Of a stretch of 64,000 nucleotides of DNA, positions 45,660-58,306 are shown one piece after another (within the stretch, counting starts at the first letter, position 1; the number at the start of each line of letters is the position of its first letter). Under the pieces are notes generated by a model. It did not search any database, was not told the DNA's origin, and saw only the letters and a program-made list of their open reading frames with translations. Origin of the DNA: Flaveria trinervia (taxonomy: Eukaryota > Streptophyta > Magnoliopsida > Asterales > Asteraceae). The stretch is from contig CM046447.1 in assembly GCA_025506515.1 (NCBI GenBank), positions 83,402,037-83,466,036 on the forward strand, read 5' to 3'. The translations under genes and the position numbers were made by a program.

Positions 45660-48268
45660 TCCCTGCATACAAGATAATATTATTAGTTTTGATTGGAGAC
45701 CCAAGTCTTGTTGGTCTTGGGTTCTTCCAAAGATAATGAAAAATTGAACCAAAGATTAAGCATGGGGGTTCAATGGATGTCTTTGAAGAAGATGCTTGGG
45801 CTGCTGCATCTTTCTTGATCTTCCAGTCCATCCTTTGGTTGATCATGGAAGATGTGCTTGTAGAAGCTTTTGCAGCATGGCATTCTTCTGATGCTTCTTT
45901 CTTTTCGGAAGAAGCCTTCACCACCTTTTCTTCCGAAGCAGTCTTCTTCTGGGATGGTTTCAAGGGAACTTTCTTGTTCTTCAGATTTTTAACAGTTTTG
46001 CTTCTGAAGCCATTTTCCCTTCGAAAGAAGGATTTTCTTCCGAAGACAACCTAGCTTCAGAAACTAGCTTTCCCTTTTTCATCACTTGGACCATCCAAAT
46101 GAGAAACCTTCCCTGACTTCTTCCTTTCTAATATTATTTGCATAATGTGTGCTAGAAGAATTGTAGTAACAATCTTTAGCCATGTGGTTTTGCAGACCAC
46201 ACATTATGCTTATGATGTTAGTCTTTTGGAGCTTGTGGGTTGCTATTTTTTATTCTTTTTCTCTTTGTCAGCAACCTTTCCCTTCAACTTCTAATCCTTT
46301 GGTAGGACAGGAGTGCTGGTACTACACTCCTTTCCTCAATCAAAAGTACCTACCACTTGGAGTCCAACTTAGATAAATACACCCTTTTGTTTTGGGTCAA
46401 TCATCAGCTTAGACTCAACCACTTTCTTAGCAGTTCTTCTAGCAGCTTTAGCTCTGCTTCTTCTGGCTTTGATGGTTAGGATTTGATCTTCACATGGAGA
46501 GGTGGGTTGATTTACCTATTCCTTCCCTGTGGTGGCCCCTATTATTGCATCATTCTTCAACTCATGTGAAGATGGGTTAGCAGATGGGACCTCTTGCTCT
46601 TCAGTACCACATCTAGGTTGTCTTATGGATTCATAAGAATATGGTGGAGCAATTTCATTAGTCCCCAACCCTCATTTGTTCTGATAAAATATTTTGGAGT
46701 GGGAGGATGATGCAATAATAGCTTGGAAGTTCTGCTCAGAAATAGTATACTTCCTGGCTTGAGCCTCAGCAATGACAAGCTGGGCTTGAGCCTTAGACAA
46801 TTTGGATATTAAATCCTTTATTTGAGTCTTGAAATTGGTGTGTTCATGTTTTAATAGGGAAACAATTTTCTCTAACTCTTCAATTTTCTTTTGGTAGTCA
46901 GATTTAGCCCTTTTAAAATCAGATTTCAAAACATTTAAAGACTTAATATCAGATTTAATCTCCATATTGTAGTCCTAATATAATTTAACCTTACCTATAC
47001 AGGCAAGAGTACAGATATGTTCATATATCTGGTTATCATTTGTTCCGGCCATGAGAGCTTGAGCAGGAGTCACATCTTGTACCATAAATCTCCAGTCGAC
47101 TTCTTGAGCCATTGCAGCTATTTCTGTCGACTTTCCAGTGGGCTTTGATGTAGAGGGATGTGTGGAGGCCTGTGGGGTTCCCGGATTTGATTTGGGAGCC
47201 TTGCATTCCTTTGTAAAGTGACAAAGTGGTTATAGTTGTAACATTTGGCCTTCGTTTTGTCAAACCCAAACTTGCAGGTAGTTGGGTTCTAAGGGAAATG
47301 CCTTCCAGTTCTCTTAAAGAACTTCTTCGCTCTGTAGGTTAAAAGAGCCATCAGGATGATGTCCACATACTCTACATTGTCTGGACTGAAACACTCTAGA
47401 TCATCAAATGAGTATTGAAAATCACCAGAGTGTCCAATTCCTGAGACAAAGGCACAACTGTCCTGAAAGGAACTGTGCTGAGCCTGTTAAGACCTTGGAG
47501 TCTTAGGAAAAATGATGTACGGTCAAGAAGATCAGGATGGCTGCTGGTTGTATGTCAGGTATTGCTGAGGTTATGGGGGTACTGAGCCTTCAACAACCAT
47601 TAAGGTGTTGCTAGCAGGAAGACTCAGAGGTCTGCTTGTTTGGTGGCCCTTCTTACTCTCCATCTTTAAGCGGTATCCATCAAGGATGCCATAGAGTTCA
47701 GTTATAGTAAGAGTGTTCAAGTTCTCTATCCTCTTGATAGAGACACAGTAGAATGTCCACTCATTTGGAATAGCACTCATGAACTTTCTTGTGAGGTCTC
47801 TAAGTTCATGAGTGATCTTCACAGACTGAAGAGAAGAAATAAGATCCATGTACCTGAAATACTATTGGCTGAGAGTCTCTCCGCAATATAAGTGAAGTTC
47901 TCAAACTGCTACTTTAGTGAGTCTTTCTTCGAGTCGTTAGAGCTTGATTACATCTGAGCAAGTGCATCAAACAATTCTTTGGTAGACTTACAATGCTCAA
48001 ACCCCACCATGATGGAGTTAGGTATTGCAGTCATGAGAATAGTCATTGCATTGTTGTCAATGTACATCTTCTTTTGGTCCTCCTCAGAATAATCTTCATC
48101 AGCCTTTTCTACCATGGCACCGTTTCCACCAGGTGCTACCACCTTGGGTTTATACGGGTCGTTGACAATGGAGTTTTACATTTTGTCGTCTTGGTATCTG
48201 ATGAAGCTTTCCATTCGTCTGCTCCAAGACCTAAAGTTTTCAGGAGTAATGATGGGAGCTTTGGTCAT
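45660..48268 (-). pseudogene. Sirevirus 2 gag
   Basis: The likely start is the ATG at 48268 (MTKAPIITPENFRSW). Capsid-like text includes DEDYSEEDQKKMYIDNNAM (near 48090) and ELRDLTRKFMSAIPNEWTF (near 47800). The first zinc knuckle (near 47240) is damaged: CYNYNHF has lost a Cys and the rest is in another frame. The second, MCGLQNHMAKDCYYN (near 46190), is recognisable. A coiled-coil-like segment (46965-46672: KRAKSDYQKKIEELEKIVSL) lies before it. The C-terminal linker (45960-45800) repeats ASEEK and SSEKKEASEE units encoded by CTTCCGAAG words also found in the LTR. Many stops and frameshifts are present. Confidence 0.8.
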
Positions 48269-48379
48269 AGTTCCTATCTCTACTTCGGATTTGTTAAGGG
48301 CTATTTTGTGAGAGTTGTAAGAAGGAGTGAAAAACAGGTTGATTTCAATGGTTAGATCTCACAATCAAGAGCCTAAAAA

Positions 48380-48391
48380 GCTTTGATACCA
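48380..48391 (-). other. Primer binding site of Sirevirus 2
   Basis: Minus-strand TGGTATCAAAGC, two bases inside the 5' LTR, complementary to initiator Met-tRNA with one difference from the site in Sirevirus 1. Confidence 0.88.
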
Positions 48392-48393
48392 AT

Positions 48394-49264
48394 TGCAGGA
48401 TTGGTTTATATCACTAAACACTTGGTTTTTCTCTCAAACTCACTTAAACAACACTCGGATGAAAGCAAACTCTCTAAGAGTTGATAACAATATAATAAGT
48501 AATAATAGAACACAAGAAGTAATTTTCAAGGTACTTGCATATATTGCTTCTCAACTTAAATATCACAAGACTCTTATAAAGCATATTGTTATGAGTTGCA
48601 ATGAGAAACTATATATAATACTACCTACAGCCGGATATACTTTTATAGCAGTTGGAATCCTCTAACTAAAACAAATACTACAAAGCTATAGTTTAAGGTA
48701 TCTTAGATAAAGTCTTATTTGAGATATGGTACTCAGGACATGTCCCTGACTTATCATCCTAACTTACCTTTTGTCACCAACTAAAGTTGGTAACTTGTAC
48801 TAACATAAAAGGTGAACAGTGAAATAAAGTATGGTCAACTACATGGCCCTTTGAGAAAATGCCATGCAGTATCAGAGGTCTACAGCGGAGTGTCAGAGAC
48901 CATACTTATGTCCACTGGTTCATAGCAGTGTCTTCCAAAGGTTAAATGGCTTCGGAAGAACAAGTACTTCCAAAGCCACTTACACTTCGGAAGAGGCTAC
49001 TTCTTCCAAGGCTTGAGGACTTCTTTTCTTCATACTTCGGAAGTAGTCTTCTAATTTCTTCTTCTTAGACTTGATCTTCGGAAGTAAGTTCTTTGACTTT
49101 AGAAGTAGAGTTTGTCTTCAGAAGTTGATCTTTCACTCTGTCTTCAAAAGAACTCTACTTCTTTCGGAAGTTCCACACTTGGCTTTGGAAGCCTTTGTAA
49201 GTAGCACCAAAATTTGTCTAAGTGATTTGGTTTTAGTTGCACCAGCCTTCTTTTTGATCCAACA
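48394..49264 (-). repeat. 5' LTR of Sirevirus 2
   Basis: 871 bp, matching 34390-35243 with scattered differences. The outer third is studded with the palindrome CTTCGGAAG and near variants (about 48950-49190). On the minus strand it starts TGTTGGATC and ends with the complement of TGCAGGATTGG. Confidence 0.9.
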
Positions 49265-49609
49265 CCAATGTTAAACTAGCATAGACAAATATAAATCTAA
49301 CTCTCACACAAGAGATAAATCAACACAAAATTAATCATAAACTCACTATCATTTTCATTAAGGAACAAACTATTACATATACTAAAGGCTGACCCACATA
49401 CTACTTTTAAAAAACGAAGGTACTACCTAGAAATCAAAGAGTACAACTAAAGAAAACATGGCCAATAAAACTGTAACAAAACATGGGAACATGTAAGTGA
49501 TAGGTGGTGATTCATGTGGGATCTTCAATTGGAATAAATCCTAATTTACAAAAAGGTCCCTGAATAATGTGAGACTCGTTAGACTTGGAACATGATCTAC
49601 ATCACATGG

Positions 49610-52260
49610 CACTATAGGAGGACGGGTCGTAGGCATGCTCGTGCTAAATGGGGTGCGCTTGTGTTGATAAGCGGGGCATGCCCCTACCTAACGATGCAAG
49701 ACTATGCTTCTAGCTAACGTAGTTCATGTATATGTAGTAATTTTTTATTTTCTTTTCAGTTTATTCATCTCTTTCGCTCCAAAGTTGATTAAATATCCAA
49801 ATTGTTTAGAGGGGCTTTCTTAGTCATTTTTACTCCACTTGGAGAAGCATATGGTAGTGGTTTGGAAAAAATCACAAGGGCTGTTGAGTATAACTTGAGT
49901 GATCGACATTGAAGGTTAATATTCAATAACATAACACCCTAAACTTTGTTAAATCTTAGTTAGACAGGTTAGAGAGGCTTACACTAACTAATAAAATTGA
50001 AAGAGAGTTGATGTGAATGAAAAGAAAGTGTACCCTGAAAAGTTCCTACATAAGGAAAGGTGGTTGCCAACCCAAGTTCCCCTTGCTTATCTTCAGTTGC
50101 TAGAAGTCAAAGAGAGAGAGAGAGAGAAAGAGAGAGAGAGGAGAGAGAGAAAGAGGTAGCTAGAGAGAGAATGTTCAAAGTAACATATATTTCATAGTCA
50201 AAGTAACTTATATAGAGGATCATAACCTTACAAGTGACATGCCTTAGTAAGATTTTAGATGTGTATTACATCCGTAAGTAAGCTGAACCACCATAACCGA
50301 TCAAACGTCTAAGAGAATGAAGTATTGCTTTCATAGTTGAGTTGTTCCTTCACAACTTAGCATACTTAGGCAAATCAGACCTCATAAGTAAGGTGTGCCT
50401 CTCCAACTAAAGGTTTTTAGTAAAATCCAAATAGGAACCCTCCGTAACTGAGTTACACCCTATTAACTAATTGCCTTAGTCAATTTAATTTGTTATATCC
50501 CCCTAACTAATCAACATCTTTACAATTCCCCAATCCTTCATACTTTAACCAACCTCCACAACCTAATATGCCTCTATAACTACAACTACACTTATGTAAT
50601 CTAAAGACCAAGTATGTGATAGTACAAGCAATATGATGCTAGGCATGAGCCATATAATTGAGTAAAGAGATATGACTAAAGTAAAGTTTTATATATGAAC
50701 AAAAAAATGTAAAAATGAAATGACTGATATGCTAAGTCTTATCAAATGTAAGAAAGGTGTCATGTTGAAAGTATGTTAATTCTTGATGACTATGCAAGAA
50801 AGGGTCTTAAAAGGGTATTTAAGGGTTATATAATATACATATATGATCAAAATGATTAAGCTATGTTAAGTCTTGTTGTCTGGTAAGAAACTGGTCTTTA
50901 AATGACATAAGTAGTATTAAATTAAAGACTTAATTTATGTCTAGTGATAAGAAAGGGAGTATGAATAAGTCATGTCTTATACATGATATGGATGAGTCAT
51001 GTCTTGTACATGAAATGGAAATGTACTGTCTTATCATGTATAAAAAAGAGTTAAGTCCTTTCTCATACAGAAAATTGATTTAAGTCTTGCTAGTGTGACA
51101 ATAAAAGGGTATAAGTCTTATAAGAAAGGACCAACAATATTAATTCTGTCATACACTGCAAGAAAGGAACGGTCTTACTTTATGCAAGGAAGGGTTATCG
51201 AATCCTATACATGGTGTTTATGAATGCATCTCTAGTTAGCATTCAGGCTATTATGTATAGAAAGGACATGGAAACTAAATTGACTATTACATAATATGTT
51301 ATGGTTTTGTTATGCTATGATGAGTTTTTATTATGATTTCAAATACGTTATGGTATAATATGATATTGAGTTAATGATGTTATGAAATATAATTAATGTT
51401 AAGCCATGTTTAAATTAAGAACAGAAACTTATTGAGCAAAAATTGTTTTTAGTATTCATATTAGGTTTATCAGGAAAAAGAAAGGAAGAGTGATACGTGG
51501 AAAGGAAATAACAGCTACGTGACATATCAAGACAAACATTTAAGTTAAAATAGTCATGATAGGTTACTGAAATCTTATGATATGTCTTAAGACAATTAGA
51601 TATGTTATAACACTTGAGTCTCTTACAATGAAGAATTAAATGTTTATAGTTTAAGAATTATATTATTGAATTGTAAATCCAATTATGAGGTCTCCCAAGT
51701 AGGTTATGTTAAAAGGAGTTAGTAGGTTATATACCTAAGGGTTTGGGCTAACTGTTTCAGGAGCATACAGGTTAGTTACCCTGGGGATTCAGGTGACAGG
51801 TGCATGTTGGTAGGATACTTGAGATGTATAGGTCATATACCCTGAGGAGGTGTGGGTTAAGGATTAGTACCTAAACTTATGAATATTAAAATGCTATGAT
51901 ACGAAGGTGCATTTCTAATTACCAAGTTAGATGGTTTTACGAGCTAATCGGTTTCCTTCTAGAATAGTTGGCGCCATCTCGAGTGTCAAATTACCGGTGG
52001 ATGGTTGAAATTACGTTTAAGGTATGGATTATACTTGGGCTATGTCCGTGAAGAGCCCATGCCACAAAGCTTTTATTGCCACCATTCAAAAAAAATATAT
52101 GTGTTACGGGTTCAACTATTTCCTTGTACATTAAAAATACCTCATGAATTAAGTTTTCTATCATTCTATATCCTATTGAAATACTGATATATTTTATCTA
52201 ATCACCTCTAGTGTGTTTTATTTAGTATATATCACTAACACCTGCATAAGTTTCTTACGG
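49610..52260. other. Unassigned intergenic DNA, possibly old LTR sequence
   Basis: No coding domain recognised. A (GA)n microsatellite lies at about 50108-50157. The stretch 50700-51250 repeats words such as AAGTCTTGT and AAGAAAGGG without a fixed period. ATAACACCCTAAAC near 49932 resembles an LTR start, but a matching end and target duplication were not found. Confidence 0.3.
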
Positions 52261-52382
52261 GTAACGATTAATGTCGTAAATAACCTTTATCATTAACTCC
52301 ATAAATGCTTGTATTTTAATAGCTTGTAGCATTATATTACTAAAACTTTTCATATATAATGAGAACTGAAATTTTTCCATTT

Positions 52383-52477
52383 GGCCAACCGGGAAAAAAC
52401 AAAAGTATTTTGTTGGGAGAAAATTGTTGCGGCCAATTGGGAAAAAACAAAAGTATTTTGTTGGAGAAAATTGTTGT
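52383..52477 (+). repeat. 48-bp tandem duplication
   Basis: Two adjacent copies, 52383-52430 and 52431-52477, each begin GGCCAA(C/T) and contain GGGAAAAAACAAAAGTATT followed by TTGTTGG(G)AGAAAATTG. They differ at a few bases. Confidence 0.85.
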
Positions 52478-54330
52478 GGAGAAAAGAGGAAACTAAAAAA
52501 CAAACCCAAAAGACTTGAATAATCGAATGGTGTTTGTTTGGAAGAGTGTCAGAGTTTTAACGTTGGGCTGGAGTGCGCTTGTTGTTATCAAGTGAAGTAT
52601 TAATACATATATGTACAAAAAATCCGGATTTTTTTTCTAAAAAAGAATCGGTGTTTAGTGACAAGTTGTGTGGCACTATTTATCATATAAAATATATAGA
52701 TATAATTATATTAGTTTATTATGATAATTATTTATTTTATTATTTGATATCTTCTTATTTATTAATTTTGTTTTTGTAACCTTAACTAAGAATGCATTTT
52801 CCTTAAAAATAAAAATCCAAACTTTATCTTGGAAGAAGCATCCCATTTGCTTGCTCTCATAAATTTTAACCCAATACTATCTCCTAATTATATGGCATGT
52901 GTTTATTTTTTATTACTAAATAAATAACATGTGCCACCAATGGTTGCAAATGTCTCCATCTCTCAAGTTGCCAATAAAACAATTTCATCCCCAATTTTGT
53001 CTCTCCAACACAAACCCATTTTTCTTTGAAATTTGAAACCAACATTACCCAATATCAAAACTTACATTGCCACCTTTGGAAGTTAAGCCAAGCTCCAAGC
53101 TAACATTAATAGCCGAGCCGAGCTGATTATTATGAGGCTTTGTGTTATTGTGGTTCAATGGATGAGAGGAGGGGGTAGGGGAGTAGCTAGAGGCTCTGAA
53201 CTAAACCAGATGGAGCCAAAATGGGTTGTCAAGATTGGTAGTTAGGTGTTACAAAAGTGGTGGCTTTGGCTGGTCACCAAACTACATACCCCTATCTTGT
53301 ATTATTTTAATATTTAATATATAAAAATGTACGTTTTATAAAGCAGTTTTGAGTTGCTACTAATAAATATATCATGTTTGGGTTGATATGCATGGTCTAT
53401 TTAGTTTATACTGAAATAAAAATAAGTTGACTCTGTCTTTATTTAGTAATGAAAATAAAAATGTTAAAAAAGTATATAGACCACGTATCCATCATATACA
53501 CACATTGTTTATTTAAAATTTATAATTTTAGAGAGTTTTCTTATTTAACACCTTAATTTTACTAGTTGTTTAATGTCATTAAATTAACTATTAACTAATA
53601 ATAATAGAAGCATTATACATTCATAATTACTTAAATCTCCAAAAGCAAGGACCATACAAACTGGCCCTTTTCCTCTCTTATCTTATGGTCCCCATGTCCC
53701 CTCTCCCATGCATTAGTATTCGTTGGGTATGCCATAATTGTGTCATTATAATATTCAAATATGAATTAGTGACGATCTAATGTTCCCCCATAACACCTCA
53801 TTTTATATAACTACCACATAAATTATTAACTCTACAAATTGGTCAATTGGCGCAATGTCTATATACATTTATTAACCCACAAACATTTTAAATGAATTCT
53901 CTAATTAGTGGTTATAAACACGAGAGTGTGTGTAACAACGTATGTGTAGTTGCATCAATTGTCACCTTCACATTAACTTTTAAACAAAAACTTAAACGTC
54001 ACGTAACCTTCACGTTTGGGGATGTGTTCTCACCAAATATTTTTCACTGAAATGTGTCGGTTTCTCTCTCTATATATGGTAAAGGTAAAATCAAATTCAG
54101 CTGAGATTTAAATGTGATTGAATGTCAAACGAAAATCAAGCCCGATCATGATAAAAAACTGAATGAAAGAAAAAAATTAAATTTGATTTTGATCATATTT
54201 ATAAGTTGAATACCATCAAAATCAAACAAATGAGAACAATTGGATCTAAGTTGGATTTGCTGTTACCTTGTTTTTCACTTCTAAACCTATTCTACAAAAA
54301 TCAGATAGAAATAGACTTAAAATATATGTA
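52478..54330. other. AT-rich intergenic DNA
   Basis: No gene, RNA or element recognised. A short AAGCCAAGCTCCAAGC and GCCGAGCCGAGC patch near 53086-53122 resembles the CTCGAGC-type repeat at the window end. Confidence 0.3.
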
Positions 54331-54339
54331 GTATTATCA

Positions 54340-55020
54340 TGACTGCAAATGCTAGCACGTATATTGTAAGTACGAATATATAAACTACATACATGTAGTG
54401 TAATCATTAATATATATATTAAAGTATAACCTGTAGCACATGTAATGTAATTATCAATTTATACAATAACACATAATCACCAATATATACATCGACATGT
54501 GTAGTGTGATGATCGATATATACAATGTAATTTAGTCATCAATGCATACACAATAGTATAATCCGTAAAACATATAGAGTAATCATTAAAGCATATATTG
54601 AGACATGTAGTGTAGTCATCAATGTATACACTTATTATAATTTAAAAAATATGTGTAGTGCAATCACCAATGCATAACAATTAGAAGTATACACTATAGT
54701 ATACACCAAGGCATACACTAAACTATAATTGGTAACACTTGCGCTCATGACCTAGTGTTTTAGTCGTATGATGTTTGCCTGCATGAAAGTAATATGAGTT
54801 CATACTTATGCATATGAAGAATATGTGATATTTAGATGTAAAAAATTGATTCTTTAAAAAGATCGTAACCCATGCATCATAATCATCAATTTTCAATACA
54901 CAAAGACCGAAGTGTAATCATATATACTAAAATATAAGCATATGTAACATATGATGTAATCTACAATACATACTCCACAATATAATTAAACCGTAACATG
55001 CAATCTAATCAGCAACGGAT
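54340..55020. repeat. Degenerate GTGTAATCATCAATATATACA repeat
   Basis: Variants of TGTAGTGTAATCATCAATATATACA recur about every 40-60 bp (for example near 54397, 54430, 54500, 54605 and 54655), with gradual loss of identity. It is a decayed tandem array without coding content. Confidence 0.6.
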
Positions 55021-55089
55021 ACACTATATTGTTACTTTTCACTTATTTATAAAAATGTTACTGTGTGAAATTTATATACATACATGATC

Positions 55090-55499
55090 GCGACGCTAGT
55101 ATGGCAATTTTTGTCATCTTGGTGCGGCATTCAACCAATTTTTGTGTTTTCTACCCGGGATCTTTTAGAGTTGCACAACAATATGTCGTGTGGAGATCGT
55201 GAAAAGGAGGCGGTGCATGTAGTTGTCCTAACTTCAATATGGTGTATTTAGAAGGCTTGAAATAAAGCGGTGTTTAAAGCTATAGAACTTCCATAAATTG
55301 ACTTCTTGGGCAGATAAAATCATAGAGTTTCTTGTAGGTAAAAAATAGATATCCCTATGGATCGTTAAACTGGAAAGACTGGTGTTGTTTTTCTGTATAA
55401 TTTATATTTATCTAGGTGGTTACTGTTCTTGGTGATGGACTGTTCTCAGCTTCTTGCTGATTTGGGGTATATAAAGTTGATTTTGCTGATAAAAAAAAT
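55090..55499 (+). pseudogene. 5'-truncated L1-type LINE, C-terminal tail
   Basis: One frame reads VWQFLSSWCGIQPIFVFS, EKEAVHVVVLTSIWCI, KARNKAVF in a neighbouring codon context, and DFLGQ-like text. This is the C-terminal tail of plant L1 LINE reverse transcriptases, which end in zf-RVT followed by W.IW..RN..VF. In-frame stops replace conserved Trp codons. The sequence closes with GATAAAAAAAA (55488-55498), consistent with the 3' tail. 5' truncation is usual for LINE insertions. No target duplication was found. Confidence 0.75.
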
Positions 55500-56049
55500 T
55501 AAAGTTTTAATTATTTATGATACTGCCACCGTAACATTTTCCTATATTTTTCATCAACACAATCAATGTTTCAGTTAATTAAAAAGAATACCACCACATG
55601 AATTTTCTTTTGATCTTGAAATTTTTTGAACTTCAAATGTACGATCATACCTTGAATGATAGGTGTTATTTTAATAGAACCTATCTATCTGTGGTCCAGC
55701 CGAAACTGTATCTCCAACTTTTTAAAAAAACTCATTGCTAGAAAACTCATTGACTCAATCTTAAACGTTTTGATCTTGAAGATAAAAAAGACTTAGCATA
55801 AAGATAGTAAGTATTTTAGACGTTCATCAAATTAATTCAATTGTTAAAATTGAAATTGTAATAAGATAGTATTTAATATGAAATTAATTACTCTTGAAAG
55901 GGTAAAAACAAGTCCAGCTATCATTGCTGACATTTTTATTAAATCTAGTTCAAACATGTTATAATCTCAAATAACTTTCATGTACTAATTATTTTTAAAA
56001 CCCTACAAATCAACTTCAATTTGAGAATAATATAACGGAGTTTTAGAAA

Positions 56050-57930
56050 CTAACAATTTTTTAAAAACATGTTGATTCACGCTTGAAGACAAAGTTATAT
56101 CTAAACTAGTTATGATAGTGAATACAAACTAAGTACAAGTGAGAAATGTTTAATTACAAAGTCTTATAAAACTAAAAAATGTAATAAGCAATCTTAATAA
56201 TTCATTTCACTAATCTATGCTTGATATTAAAATTGTTGGAAAAACTTTATTAGATAGGTATGTAAAACAATGACCAAACAACACAATATATCATTGTGTA
56301 TTTTGATCGTAATTGTGTTATCTTAAATACTATAAGTTTTGAAAAATATATGAGTGAAATAATATTATTATGTATTTATAATGGTAAAACACAATAATAG
56401 ATAACAAGTTTATATAATTTTTAAAAAAAATAAATAATAAAAAATAACATATTGTATTATCTTCAACACTATGAGTTTTAAAAAATACATTAATGAAAGT
56501 ATGTTATTATGTATTTTTAATTGTAAAACATAACAGTAGATAACATGTTTATAATCTATAAAAATAAAAACAAAAATAACACAAAATGATATAAATGTAA
56601 AACACAAATTATTAATACACATAACAAATGATGTAAAATATATTACACAATAAACGTATGATTAAGACACAATAAACTGATATATATAACACAATGACCA
56701 AAATACTCTCCTCTTTAAAACAATAAAAGATACATGTCAAGCTCACAATCCTACATAACCTTTTTAGATTAAATATTCTTTTTAGTATAACCCTACTCTA
56801 AAACATACTATAAAATCAAAATTTTATTATCTTTAATTTGAGTTCAATCTTACTATATTTTACAAAAATTTTTTTATGTATTCATTCATGTTTAAATACA
56901 ACATTGCACCAAAACGAGTTACAATATTGAATTTACACTGCTTACAAGTTGGGATCAAAACTTATAATGGTAGACCTAATTTTTCATGGTGTCATGTATG
57001 AATGAAACATGCAATTACAATGCTTTGTCCAAGAGTTATAGCAACTACTCTTGCCATAAAATATATGTGCGGCAATCGAATTCTTCGTAAGCTTTGCGTA
57101 CTAAAACTCTTTTTGTAGGAACAAGGCTAAACCAGTTGCGAAGCTTTAACAAAAAATATTTATATAAAATATCTGAATGAAAATTTGTTTAACATTATTG
57201 ATGACAAAAAGAGTGGGGGTGGGGCCTTCATGAAAAACTTCACAAAAAATTATGGTTATATCAAAGGTAGGTTGTATTCGTTAGTAAACACACAATAACG
57301 AACATATAGTGTATTCATTGATATTTACATGTATTCATTAGTCAATACACTACATGAATGTAACAATTTTTCTATACCGTAGTAAAAGTAGCACAAAGTC
57401 AAGAGCGTTGTAATTTTTTAATTCAAGTATAATATCAATGAATAATTAAAAAAATCACAATCTTCTCATTTTTATTCGTCGTTGAATACAATGTTGTGGC
57501 TAAACTAGTTTTGATAGTATATTATAACTAACTACAAGTGCATATTGAAATTTACAATAGTTTTCCTAATTTTTCATGGTCTCATGTATGAATGAATCGT
57601 GCGACTGCAATGTTTTGTTAAATTTATTACAATGGTGCATCCAAAACCCTTATAAGTAAATAGAAGCAACTATTCTTGCCCTATAATATATGTGTTGCAT
57701 TTTGAATCCCCCATCATCTTCACACACAAAAATTCTTTCTATAAGGACTAGCTTAAATCTTTGATTAAAAAATTACAAGGTATTTCCTACTTGCACAAGT
57801 AGGTTGTATTCACTGGCGAATACACCATATATAAACATTTGTTATGTTCATCAATGAGTAAGTGCATTCACTAGTTAATACACTAGATGAATACAGTGAT
57901 ATGTTTATATAAATATAGTTAAAGTACACT
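56050..57930. repeat. Diverged tandem duplication of about 0.6 kb units
   Basis: Copy A (about 56870-57350) and copy B (about 57460-57900) share an ordered series of blocks: TTGAATACAA-type start, CTAATTTTTCATGGT, CATGTATGAATGAA, CAACTA(C/T)TCTTGCC, ATATATGTG, AGGTTGTATTC and a run of CATTCACTAGT-like words. A partial third copy of the first block is near 56055-56160 (AAACTAGTTATGATAGTGAATAC). Divergence is high and no coding sequence is shared. Confidence 0.65.
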
Positions 57931-58306
57931 TTATTCAATGGCAAATATAATAGTAAAATTATGGATTCTTCTGTTAGTACAATATATGAACACCATAATA
58001 TCTTCGGAATCATATTATTTATTATTTATTAAAAAATGCAAGTCCATGAACAATAACCCCAACCAATTTGGTTCTACTACTTAATGGATTTTGTTTGTTT
58101 TTATAATTTGTCCTATGGCCCCTCTAACATATATATTACCAACATCATATTTTAAACAAGATTGAACCAAACATTAATCTTCTTCCTTTTTTGCTAAAGA
58201 CTGAGAAGGTACACATACACACATATGAATTAGGTTCAATGCAATCAATTCATCCGAATTACTTAATTTTTACTTAAGTGAAATAGATATTAATATCATT
58301 GTTACC

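Larger units (their letters stand above)
34390..49264 (-). mobile_element. Ty1/copia Sirevirus element 2, decayed, with nested solo LTR
   Basis: 14.9 kb on the minus strand, about 12.4 kb without the nested LTR (42508-45025). The LTRs are 48394-49264 (5') and 34390-35243 (3'), beginning TG and ending CA, with an identical 5-bp duplication ccaat (34385-34389 and 49265-49269). Order in the element: gag, protease, integrase, RT, RNase H, and a long 3' ORF region. It is related to but clearly distinct from Sirevirus 1, with different LTRs and diverged proteins. Stops and frame changes in every gene show it is inactive. Its insertion into a smaller LTR element dates it as the younger of the two. 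Confidence 0.93.
32831..49604 (-). mobile_element. Small LTR retrotransposon, minus strand, containing Sirevirus 2
   Basis: Two LTRs, 32831-33336 (506 bp) and 34177-34389 plus 49270-49604, share clear sequence. Both start at or near TGATAGGAGTAGGCC and end GATCTACATCA. The perfect 5-bp duplication catgg flanks the whole (32826-32830 and 49605-49609). The primer site is TGGTATTAGAGA on the minus strand (34163-34174), and a purine tract on that strand (33337-33351) adjoins the 3' LTR. The original interior is only 840 bp (33337-34176), too small for gag-pol, so it is non-autonomous. The 5' LTR received Sirevirus 2 and carries a 27-bp tandem duplication (about 34320-34373). Confidence 0.9.

Noticed and set aside
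49932..51960. Possible full LTR beginning ATAACACCC
   Set aside because: A complementary end and a target duplication were not found, so it is kept only as an unassigned region.
52005..52187. 60-codon frame starting MKLRLRYGLYLGY
   Set aside because: Short, no domain, isolated in intergenic DNA.
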